Below, piece after piece: positions 13,204 through 23,909 of a stretch of 64,000 bases of DNA; position 1 is the stretch's first letter; each line of letters begins with the position of its first letter. Source of the DNA: Bombus terrestris (Eukaryota > Arthropoda > Insecta > Hymenoptera > Apidae); assembly GCF_910591885.1 (NCBI RefSeq), contig NC_063277.1:18495664-18559663 (forward strand). The letters are read 5' to 3'. A program made the translations under genes and the position numbers. Below the pieces are notes generated by a model, which ran no database searches, was not told where the DNA came from, and worked only from the letters and a program-made list of their open reading frames with translations.

Positions 13204-13241
13204 GCTTACCTGAAACAAAAATATTTCATAATTAAAGTTAG
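13204..13241 (-). other. Recursive splice site A (zero-nucleotide exon)
   Basis: Read on the minus strand, this site has three parts. A CTAAC branch-point match lies at 13241-13237. A T-rich tract follows, ending TTTTTGTTTCAG. A donor, GTAAGC, starts at the very next base. The junction is between 13210 (last G of CAG) and 13209, and the branch adenosine is about 28 nt from the AG, a normal distance. A 3' and 5' splice site sharing one junction is the definition of a recursive splice site: the upstream part of a long intron is spliced to it, which recreates a 5' site for the next step. It shares TGTTTCAGGTAAG with site B. No reading frame is involved. The host gene must be on the minus strand and is not identified. 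Confidence 0.7.
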
Positions 13242-16200
13242 CTCGCGATACACATACATCGGCGCACGTTTAATCTTACGAATACAATCTTACAAATACG
13301 ATGGAAGAAAAATAAATAAAGCCGATAATGAAATTAACAGCAGCCAAGATAAATGGTATTTGATTTGCATAACAGATACAAATATGAAGTATCTTTAAAA
13401 ACATGTTGATTCTAAATATAACTCTGACAGCAGCTACTGCTCTGTTACATTATACTTATAGCGAAACGAAGAAAATTTGGACCTTGACCGTTAACGCGTT
13501 AATTGTCACGAACAACACCGACGATTGACGTTAGAATTGTGATGTCAAAATTATCGTCGATGATTTCCAATGCCGCGATTAACTGGGATATCTAAATGCA
13601 TCGTATCATAAAACGTATATTAAAACGTATACGTGTATTTCCACGCGTGTAACGCAAAAGCGGCAGCTCTTCTCTGCGTTAAGGTTGAAAGAGTGACAAC
13701 TCGTACGTTGAGATACATACAGGTGCGCTCAGTGACCAACGACATCGTGTCTGATCGCAAGCTAGAGTCTCTTAACAACGCAAAATTTCGCATTGCACGC
13801 ACGTAGGAATCCCAGGCGCGTACGCAGAAACACGCTGGTGCATCCCAGGTTAGCGTGTCCCACTATTTTGTATGTTACAGGATTAGAGAGCGAACGGTCC
13901 CACGACCTGTTCCATCCATTCGATGCATTTTATGTGACGCGTGCTTCTTCGAAAATACCGATCCGTTAACCGGAAATACGCGAACCGCGGAACGCTCCGC
14001 GATGCTTGGGATACTTACACGAGTTTCGAGTATCGGCTGGCATCGTGTACACTAGGGAATTTGTAATGCGTCGACCGTAAGAGGATTGCCAGTGTCCTGA
14101 ATCCCATGTTAATAGGAATCGGGAGTTCCTCCATTTCCGTTTCACCTTTCATCGTGGTTATCGTCAATTTGTAATGTTTGATCGATGCGTTCGATCGGAA
14201 CGGTGTCGTTACGACGTCGTTATTAAGTTCTTGAGTAACGTTTCTGGGTTGTACCGAAAGCTCGCGTCAATACCTCACGGGTAACTTCGAACTTTAAATA
14301 TGTTGGAACGAATAAAAATCAGTAGCCTATATGTATTTCGCGTGCAAGTAAGTTTATGGCAATATTATCTTTTTACGCGTGTAATCGTTTTGCGATCGAC
14401 GTAGATGATGATAAATTCCAAGGTACATTTAAAAAACAGATTTTGTGACATTATCACTCTCTTGAACTTTTCAACCGACAGAGTCGATCAATATGACTTT
14501 TGAATTGTTCAAACAATGCAAAATAATGTAAAATTCTGTAATAGGATTCGTAAATTGTACGTATGCTTATTGTTCCTTGTCGGTGCTACTAAAATTTGTT
14601 ATAAAGCAGTCTCATTACGTATCGAACGAACCAAGGAGATCGAATTTTTGCAGCAGAAGCGGGATAAAAGCAAATGACTTTAGAAGATTGTCGATTACAT
14701 TAGGAACAACCGGAAATAACAGTGTAGAAATAGAAGAAAGATGAAAAGAAGAAGACAAAAAACTAAGACGGAATATACAGATATACAATCGTATTAAAGG
14801 AATAAAAAGGGAATTTACTATCGCTTTGAGCAATCCAAAAAATAGAAAGGTATAGGTACTGTCTGTCGTTTACGTAACTTCGTGAAGCGGTGACTTCAAC
14901 TTTTACCTTTACGAAGCACCTTATATAAAAACAATGATGGATCGTTGGAAATAATAACGAACGTGCTAGAAAGTATCCATTAACTGTATGTATCACGGAA
15001 ATGATTTTTCTCGTATCAGAAACAACCAACTGGACTAACAAGTAGGCAATTCAGGACACCTGAATGTTTATGTGACTATACCTGAATAAAACGTCCGCTT
15101 CTACGATAAGTTACCGCCGCAAAACAACTGCTAAACAGCCGTTTTTAATGCATATTGCAGATCGATTATCAACCGTTTAATCTTTGTCCGTGTTACGTTA
15201 ACATCGAGAACTAGTTATACATTTGACCGAATTAACGCAGGGACGAACACATCCGAGTTGATTCACATTTTCAAATTTATTCCCCGCAGCCTTTAGATTC
15301 TATATTTCGATTTACGAGAAAGAAATTTGCGCAAATTAGGGCAAAGAATTATAAGCAAATTAGTATTTTGACAGATGCAACTAAGCAGAGATTTCTTTCA
15401 TCTATTAAATATCACGAGTGCTTTGAACATTTTCCCTATTTTTGCATAATATACGCGATGTATACTTTTGCATCTTTAAACTTTCTAAAAAGGTATAGAC
15501 ACCACGGGCTAGGAATAATCGTTGGCCGTGTGCCGAACTCGAGTTGACAGAGAGGATTTGAACACGAGAATCGAGACAGGGTCGTTTCGACTAAACAGGA
15601 AACTGTCTTCGTAGTACAAGGCAAACCGCAACTTTTCACCCGTATATCCTGCACGGCATTTTGATCGAAGGTCGTGATCACCAACTTCTCTGCCGCTTTA
15701 ACAGCCATTCGCGAAGGAAAAAAAGAAATTGCCAAGTCGTCGTGATTACCCGCATGGGGTATACGAGGACTGCAAGAAAACACAATATCGTCCTGGGGCT
15801 ATACACGAGTGCTTGTATACGGCCTTAATGGATGAAACGATATCGTGAGCCCACCCTGGACATATATTCCCCGAGACTAACGTTTCTACGCAATACCTCT
15901 CTTTCCCTTTCAATCTTCGCCTTCGAGATTTCCTCCTCCGCTCCTTTTTTAACTTTTACGCGATCGTACTTACATTTTCGGTGGAAGCTATGACATTGAA
16001 CGGCCAGCATTATACATTTTATGTGCAGATTCGTTTCAAGGAAAATATCGTTCGGATTTGGTCATCGTTTAACGAATCGAGGAGTTTAAAGCGTCGACAA
16101 GAAAATAATTATAATTACGAAACTTATTCAGAGATATTAATCGTAGTGGTATATTAATCGTTTTTCTAGATTTTTTATACGCGATAGATTCCCTGATCTA

Positions 16201-16634
16201 TTGGACTTTTAAGTTATTCGATAATACAAATTTATGTTCGATATGTTGAAAAAATATTAGACTGGATTTACTACATTGTATTATGAATTCTGTCTTGCAG
16301 TCATCGATAACTGTACCCTACAGTTACGATGAAAACAATTAATTCGATTTGACAGATCCAAGTCATAAATACAAAGATCTCTCGCGAAATTTTGGATACT
16401 TTGCTTAAAACCACACCTTCGTGAATGACAACATCGTCGATAATAAAGGGTGTAGAGTTCGGAAATATCCGAAAAACAGCGTGTTGTTGAAACATAAAGC
16501 TCGTCCAACGTAAACCACGTTCGCGAAATTCAGCAACCGTGACGCACTATCGTGGTTTCGTATCGATTTTCGCGTCACAGAAAATGCAGACGCACGTGCG
16601 ACGTTTCCAACAAGGATTGTCTTCGTGAAGCAGG

Positions 16635-16659
16635 GAGAGAGAAAGAGAGAGAGAGAGAG
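16635..16659. repeat. Imperfect (GA)n microsatellite
   Basis: A GA run with one AA interruption. Confidence 0.9.
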
Positions 16660-16910
16660 TAAAGGAACAAGGCTGGCAGAATCGATGCAAGCAGCGCGAA
16701 TGATAATGGAGAAATTGCGCCGGAGAAAGCAGACGGATGAACGGAACGGACACACTGACAAGTCCGGGCGTGATCATCGTATTGTTCGATACCTCAATTT
16801 TCCGTACTGTCTCGTTCACCGCGCACTCTAATTACCCTCGAGGCTTACCCCGTGGTTTTAACATCGATATACACGTGTGTGTGCGGCTTCGCCGAGAGAA
16901 ACGGAGAATC

Positions 16911-16964
16911 AGAGAGAGAGAGAGAGAGAGAGAGAGGAAGGGGGAAGAGAGAGAGAGAGAGAGA
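16911..16964. repeat. Compound (AG)n microsatellite
   Basis: Two AG runs (16911-16936 and 16946-16964) are separated by a short GGAAGGGGG-like spacer, giving a purine-only stretch of more than 50 nt. Confidence 0.95.
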
Positions 16965-17112
16965 TGGTAGCGAGGTACACGCGAGGATGAGAGGAGGGTA
17001 GAGAACGAGCATACGAGGGCACGATGAGATAAGGTCAGGCGTAAATGGCAAATTTCACGGGAAATTTATGACGTTTCACGGTGGAGAGTAATTATCGTCA
17101 GATACACGATCG

Positions 17113-17215
17113 TTAACGGTTTATGAACTTCCGAAAGGGGTCAATGCCGTCAGCGTAGACGCCCCCTGTTCTCGTGTGATCTATGGAAAAGGTGGAGAAC
17201 GAACGAGTGTCGGAG
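17113..17215 (-). other. Possible minus-strand terminal exon after strong acceptor (low support)
   Basis: On the minus strand a long T-rich tract ends in TTTTATTTTGCAG at 17216. One frame then stays open for 33 codons to TAA at 17115-17113, with a mixed, non-repetitive composition. The acceptor is one of the best single 3' splice sites in the window. Against it, the open frame is short, no AATAAA follows closely, and the A/T-rich tract could be chance. The downstream 17,040-17,170 stretch has GTTAAC and similar motifs and might instead be a conserved non-coding element. Confidence 0.15.
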
Positions 17216-17249
17216 CTGCAAAATAAAAAAAAACGTACACGCTCTTTCG

Positions 17250-20200
17250 AAACTCGCTTTCGTGATTTAGCGCTACGAACATTTTTCAATGGAATTACAT
17301 ATGTATAGCAAAACTCGTGTAAATAATTCGAATGCTGTGAAAGATGGAAGCAACTTTAACTGGGAAATCAAAATGGTTATTTCAAGATTATATTTTGAAA
17401 AGAAAGAGTTCAAAGGAAGTAAGAGCGATCGTAATTCTTCGGATAAAGGCGACATTCTCGATAAATTGGTAGATCTTCGAAGGAACGACCGCATTTTTAC
17501 GTGGCGACCGACCACGCTCGTTCCCCCGTCGCGTTATTAATTCTGTCGACTCTCTTACGTCACGTATCGATTCCGTACACGGAAAGACTCTCTTCCCTAT
17601 CCAGTCTCCTTTACCCTGGCTGAGAGCAGGACGATGATAACCTGGCGAAAGTGGATAATGCGAAGATTGAGTTCAACTCGACTTACGTCCGCCGGAACTA
17701 TTTGAAAACTACTTCGAACTGTCAGATTAACTGAAAGTATGTAGCGGTGGGATTTTGCCCCGCGGGGACCGGTGCATTATTCATGGGGTAAGCATTACGA
17801 ATCTTTCCCCGAGAATAATGCAAGGACGTCCGCGTAGCGACCAGATTAACGGGAAACTTATTGCGCCCGGGCGAAAATGATAATTTTTCGTCGACGAGAA
17901 AACGTTTTCCCTTTCCCGTCTGTGACCGGTGTTTTGCCGACGTCGCCGACATGTAAATCCGTTGGAAGAGCATTTACGCGCTAGATTCCATGGAAATCGA
18001 GACATTTTTGTGGAATGGAGAAGGATAAAGTGTAGGTTCGAAAGAAATATCGTTACCGTTTCATCCTAGGACACGCGAAAGAACGCGCCAGGCCTTTCTT
18101 GCCAAAGCTTATAACACGATCGCGGTGCAAGGCTATTTTTGAATAGAAATCTTAGAATATCAGCACATATAATTTAAATAAAGAAATTTCAGAAGTTTGC
18201 CAAGATGCAAATAAGACAGAAGACCCATGGAACGCAGCGCAAACGAATGATCGAGCGGCGAAAAAGCGAAAACCTAGATGTACTAAACGAGTACGCGTTA
18301 AAAGGAAGAAAAGATAGCGGAAGGGAGCAGCAGTATGCACGAAACAAGTGCACAAAGAGTAAAGTACAGAAAGAATACGTAACGAGGGCGAGAGCCAGGC
18401 AGATTTTTAAAAACTACATATAGCTGCCCTTCTAACCGCTTTTTAACGAGATCAAAAATAAATTGCTCGGTAAACCAGTAACCGAACACATCGTCTAATA
18501 ACGCAACGTTAAGCATCGGATAACTAATCTCCTTGGAAATACAAATTGATCTATCCACAACGGATGACGTACTGATATGTCAAAGCCCTGCTGACCATTG
18601 TCATGGATGACTTATCGTATCGATGATTGCTCCTAACGTAAATACATTAATTATTTGCCCTCGGAGCAAAATGGTTCAATGAGATAGAGTGGTTTGGTGA
18701 ATTAGTACCGTTCTGAGATTGGAATTAGGCTATCTTGAGTCTTGGAACGTAACCAATTTTCCTCTCGAGCGGAAAAAATTGGAGAAGAAGGTGGTTCTAT
18801 AAACTTGAATTTACCAATGGCGCATCAAATATGGAAGTCACTAGAAAGAAACGACGGGTGTGGCAAAAGCACTAAGAGAAAACCGCGCCGAGAAAACGAT
18901 TGTTCCATCCTAAAAATGATCAGACTAATTTCCAAGAATTTTTATTCCTACATCTCAATGTCATTATACACCCTATGTGTCAGTCGGTATCGTGGTACGC
19001 CGGAAAGACGCGACGACAAGTATGCTATCAAGTATACACAAGTGCAGAGAAGTAAGAGAAACAAGCTTACACGTTCCGCGTCAAAGCTGATCGATATACA
19101 TGTACGTATAAGTACATAGGCGAACGATAGATGTTACGGAACAACCCTTATAAGGCTAAGTAAGAGCCATTCCACGGCTGCGGAACGTGTACGAGCGAAA
19201 GGGTGCGGCGCAAAGTATCGACGAATCTTCGAGAAGTCGAATTCTGTTTACTCGCGTTGGAGGAAGCTGCTGTTGCTGCTGCAAGGACGAAGGGACAAAG
19301 ATGCGATAGCAGCGATAGCAGTGGTATTCCTCGGTCGGAGAAGAGAAAAGTAACCGGGAGAGAAAAGCACTCCAAGTACGATGTTTCCCTCTGTTGTGGC
19401 GGAATTTGCCTTCGAAAATATCGTTTAGATCGGCGGAGGGGTTACACAAACCAGAGGGGGAGGTTCGAAACGACGAGACGGCGGAAGAAAGAGCGACATC
19501 CGTGTGGCACGCGCAACGAAGAAAAGCGGTACGGTGGTGAACGCAAGGGAAGAAGATGGAGGCGGAAGAAGAAGCTGCAGTGAAAGTGAGCAAGAAGAGG
19601 GAGCGAAGACAGGGGTTGGCGAGGCGAGGGGTAACCCTCGGGTCAGGTAACCCTGGATTGCCCATTTCCAGTTTACTGCTAATTCATTCAAATTGTATTT
19701 GTTCCCAAATATACATTCTATTCTCCGGCTTTCCTCCTTCCATTCGTTCCTCGGCACGACGACGACTAGACATGCGTGTATACCGTGTACGTGTATCGAT
19801 GGCGAAACCTGCACACGTACATAGAGACGCGTGTGCGCGTGTATAGCTCATAGAGATGGAAAGAACGGCACGAAATCGCGTGTATATCCTGTTCGAACGC
19901 GTAACACAGCGTATCCTTGCACACTTTTCTAACTCGACGTTTCAACGAATCTCTTTCTGTCGCCGGTCCCCTACTCAGTTTCGATATTCTTTGGGACGTT
20001 CACGCAGAGAATATAGATTAAGTAATTTCGAGCATGACGAAGCTGTCGACATGCTGCAAATTCGATCTGCACGAGATCGAGAGTATCCTGTTTCTGCGAA
20101 TCGTGGTTTCTCTCGATGAAGGTGGCAAGTATAGAGCTGGTTAGTTTTTAATTAATCATTTTTTCATGTAATTAAAGTGGCGCTTTCGATGTAATTATCG

Positions 20201-20390
20201 GTTTCGAGCTCGAAGGAACACATCAGTTCCCTAACGATACGTATCGTTTTAGTTATGTACAATTTCACAAGTTCATCCGCCGCGATTAAAAAAATTTCAA
20301 GACATCGGAATTCGAAAATTTGTCACGAACGAAGGCGTTCTCGAGAAATTCCGAAAGTTAGAGGAATCCGTTTCTCTCAACTACTCAGAC
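17250..20390. other. No gene recognised
   Basis: No supported gene. The part from 19,195 to 19,860 is GA- and CpG-rich, with a short CTG run near 19,268 and GATAGCAGC repeats near 19,305. Frames of up to 169 codons are open there on both strands, as expected from the composition. A GAC/GTAAGT donor-like site (minus) lies near 17,685 and a TCAG/GTAACC site (plus) near 19,646, neither with supporting exons. Confidence 0.55.
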
Positions 20391-20394
20391 TTAC

Positions 20395-20587
20395 GTTACC
20401 AAGAAATGGGTGGTAAAGGAGATGAAGAGGGTCGCTCCGAAGGAGGACCTTTTCCATGTAAATGTCCACGCCGTTGGTGTATTCGTGCACGCGACGTTGA
20501 TGGTAGTCGTAATTGTTGTCCGGGAGTGGAACGTTAATTCCAAAGAGAATCGCAATTGGCGAGTTTGCCACTTTCTTCGTCGGCTCG
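20395..20587 (-). other. Possible internal coding exon, unknown gene
   Basis: On the minus strand one frame is open from 20625 down to 20395 and runs straight into a strong donor, GGTAAC/GTAAGT. An acceptor-like tract (TGTTCTTCTGTATCC then CACGAAG) ends at 20588, giving a 193-nt exon if used. Codons often end in C or G and the peptide has a balanced make-up (Asp, Asn, Tyr, His, Leu), unlike the Ser/Arg-rich chance frames elsewhere. I do not recognise the protein. Against it, the opposite strand is also open, the acceptor is mediocre, and 77 open codons is not rare in this window. It lies between recursive sites A and B, so if real it would be an exon of, or nested in, the same minus-strand transcript. 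Confidence 0.22.
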
Positions 20588-20639
20588 CTTCGTGACACGG
20601 ATACAGAAGAACATAGAGTTCCGTTCTACCCTGGCTGGA

Positions 20640-23600
20640 AGAGAAGGCTGTCTCTTCTCACAGGGAAAATGTCAACAGAAGGCCGCGAGAAGAGGATCGA
20701 AGGGGCACCCCGCTAATTTCTGCCGAGGGAAAAGTTCGCGGGCGGAAGCTACCGTGAGGGATAAATTATGTGAAAACCGAAATTGAAGGACCAGAGGAAG
20801 AGGCGACGAGCTCAACTTTCTTCCAACTTTGCTGCCACGGAAATCGCTGAAACTCGGCTCGTCCGTGAAATATCACGAAACATCGTGGCCGGATTTACCA
20901 CCGTTTTCTTGCACTCTGTTTTCGAAACATTTCGTCAAAGCGGAGGAGAGTAAACACGCGCCTTTCCGTTCCTGCGATCTAATTTTGCTTCGATATACAT
21001 TGGCTGTTTCTTTCTGAATTTTTACAATTCTTAGTTCGTTAGTCACTTTATGCATTAATAACGTCGATTTGTGAATAAATAGACACCTATTAAATTAAAA
21101 TATACTTTAAATTCGATTTGAGACATTTTCGTATTCGAATATTGTCGCGCGTATTACGTTTCGTGTATCATAGACCTTACGGTTTCCAATTTTACCGTCC
21201 ATATTGATTCAGCAACGACAAAAGGTACCGCGATCAAAATCTTCGCTTTATCGATGGAGATATCGATACACAGGTGCGCTATAAAGTGGAATTGCGATTG
21301 CTGCACGTAAGATACGGACAACATTAGTATAAGTAAGAATTCTGGTACAAAGGATCGTAAAAATTTATTCGATTTTACGTCCTATATAGATGTACTTTTG
21401 GTAAAAGAAATGGCCAATATACCGAATTTCTCATGTAAATGTAGGAATTGCGGGAATTAAACAGAATGTAGCTCTTTCCATAGGCAAGTCAGTCGCTTTG
21501 TGCACGAGTTTCAAAGAATCTTATCGAAAGCCTTACATTCGTAGAACGCAATAAATTTACAGAGAGAAGTTAGTGCAGGCGATTTCCTCGTACTACACGT
21601 ATCCTGATCGTCGTCCAATTCGAACAATTATCCAAGTCCAACAAACCGTGCACAATACGAGAGCAGCCCGCATATAATCGCATAGGTTTCCGTCTAAACG
21701 CGCAATTTAATATCCAATACGCCAATCAAACACCTATATCAATTTTCGTTGTGATCGATCGCTTATCATCGATTAAACTCACTACAAAGATTCGTCTGGG
21801 ATACACATAACTCTGTACACGGATATCTTCTGAAAGAACGACTAATCGCTATTATAATACAGCGTGGATAGTCAGAGAGTAGTCTAAGATTTGCAAGCAG
21901 TCTCGTTGATTCGGTGATCTATAGTCAGATAGTTGCAAAATTTGGCATTTCGACGTCTCACGCGTCGAATTTTATTAGGCTTGCCCCTCGTCCAGAAATG
22001 GAACGAGTTTGTCGTAAAATTTACAGCGGATTTGCCCATGGAATCTCATCATTGTTCGAGGATTTTCAGAAAACATTCCTATTCTCGAATACACGGTCCC
22101 TGCCCATATTATCGGAATATAATACAAAGGAAACTAATAACGAGAAACTGGGAAAGTGAGAGGAGACATAGAGGGATGGGAGGATAAGAGAGGTAGGCAG
22201 ACGGCGACTCTAAAACGAAACGATTCCTTTATTCGTGCATGGAAAAAGGAGAAAGGAGGGAAAAAGAAAAGGGCAAAGGAGCCAGCGATACGAGGCCCCG
22301 GGAATGGGAAAATTCGCGATTCCCAAGTGTTCCGTATCGGTAAGCTCGATCGATGGGAAGTCATCGAGATTCAGTTAGCATAACAATACTCTCTCCTCGA
22401 CACAATTTTCTCTCTCTCCTGCTTCCTCCCTCTCCCTTGCTCTTTCGACGGGGGAAATGGGTTGCCCCGCCGCGGCGCGACGCGGCGTCGAATCAATCAG
22501 AGGCACGTTCGACGTCGCCGGAGAACCGAGCCGCGAAACCACGTGACAATCGATATTTCACTTCGCCCACATGTTCCGTACTCTCTATGGAGGTACATCT
22601 AAGCAGAACTAGAAGCTACGGGGACCTTCGCCGATATACATTGTCATAGTACACCATGAGTGTGTATATGCAAGTACATAATACGTAAGCTCGTATGGTG
22701 GCACGAGGAAAGTAGAAAACACGCTTTCGGCCAAGTAGATTTCGACCTCGGGTTGGCAATCGATGGCTACGCCGAACGAGGAAACGAACAAACGAGACGT
22801 ATGCTGCGCTTTGTAATTTGAAAGGTGGCAAAGATACCAAGGACCGACAGTATATATCTGCGCGTATACTGCACACGGTGTATACACATCGTAGGATTAT
22901 TTTCACAGTTGGCCTTGAGTCTTTGTTAATGGCCAATTGTTTTATGACCAGTTGCCTCAAGATCCAGACAACGAGTCGTGAAATGCGGTAGGTCTCCCGA
23001 TGAAACATCTCTTATTATAAGGATACCGGTTCTTCGTACGATTACCGAGAAATACGAGAATTTTCACGACCTCGAAGACAAGACAGAACCATTTCATACG
23101 TGACTTTATGCATGAACCAATCGCAAAGCATGAAAATCCATGACTCATTTAGGCAGGGAGAAGGAACGTGGCAGAGTATATTAATCGTACGAAACAAGAG
23201 TCTTAGCGCAATTAAATCGTTATTACCATTAAATATACTTATTATCCTTTCATTCTATATTTCACGGAACCTATCTGCGACTTAACGTTTCCGTAACGTT
23301 TCGTTTAATGCATTCTTCATATCCTCGAATAAGTAGCAATTACGAACTCGTACTGTACAAAACAAATTTCCCTTCAAAGGGACGACAGGTTACCTTTTAA
23401 ACTTACAGCATAAACAGCGGTATGAATAGCACCAAGGCTTATAACGAAAAAAAAAAGGGAGGGCACAAAAGTGTAAGCATCTTAACAAGAGAAGTAGTCA
23501 AAAGAGAAGACAGAATTCTCACAAAGAGAACAATGCAAGAAGGCAAAACACAAACGAACACCTCCTCAAGGATACTGAACCAGGAGAAGAAAAAGAGAAA

Positions 23601-23860
23601 GAGAGAAAATGTACACTCATGAAGTACACGAAAGAAAAAGAGGGAGAAGAAGGAGAAGAAGAAGGAAAGTAGAAGAAGAACGCAGAGATGGCTGGTCTGC
23701 GCACTGGTGTTCCCTGTTCTCTTCCGGATTTATGGATTTCATTATTGTTGGCGGTGGTTGGTTACACCGGGTGACTAGGATCGCCACGCTTCGCAGAATG
23801 GCTGAACGGACTGACACGGGGTTGGTAGCGGGCTGTGCAAAAGGGGAGGCTGTCTAAACT
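20640..23860. other. No gene recognised; CpG cluster near 22.5 kb
   Basis: No supported gene. A short, very CpG-dense cluster at 22464-22490 is followed by a CACGTG E-box at 22540-22545. Sequence at 21,050-21,900 is AT-rich and featureless. Long purine tracts occur at 23582-23609 and 23631-23669. Open frames up to 130 codons overlap on both strands. Confidence 0.55.
23582..23669. repeat. Interrupted polypurine (GAA/GGA) tracts
   Basis: Purine-only runs cover 23582-23609 and 23631-23669, separated by about 20 mixed bases. They are low-complexity GAA/GGA repeats. Confidence 0.85.
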
Positions 23861-23862
23861 TT

Positions 23863-23903
23863 AACTTGCTGCCCGTTTGCATTTTATGAGCAAGCAGCAA
23901 GTT
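23863..23903. other. 41-nt hairpin with alternative pairing
   Basis: Arms AACTTGCTGC (23863-23872) and GCAGCAAGTT (23894-23903) pair perfectly over 10 bp. Inside, TTGC (23877-23880) pairs with GCAA (23890-23893), leaving a 4-nt bulge CCGT and a 9-nt loop. GCCCGT (23871-23876) can alternatively pair with ACGGGC (23907-23912), which would break the outer stem's top. It is too short for a standard animal pre-miRNA. It may be a structured RNA element or a dyad protein site; function unknown. Confidence 0.4.
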
Positions 23904-23909
23904 TCTACG

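Larger units (their letters stand above)
13242..17040. other. No gene recognised
   Basis: No supported gene. Mostly AT-rich sequence with GA microsatellites at 16635-16659 and 16911-16964. A respectable plus-strand acceptor-like string (TTCTGTCTTGCAG) ends at 16300, but no donor or long frame follows. Two weak AG/GT junctions on the minus strand near 15,048 and 15,073 are noted but lack pyrimidine tracts. Confidence 0.6.

Noticed and set aside
15040..15085. Two minus-strand CAG/GT junctions (GTGTCC and GTATAG)
   Set aside because: No real pyrimidine tract, and both donors are weak.
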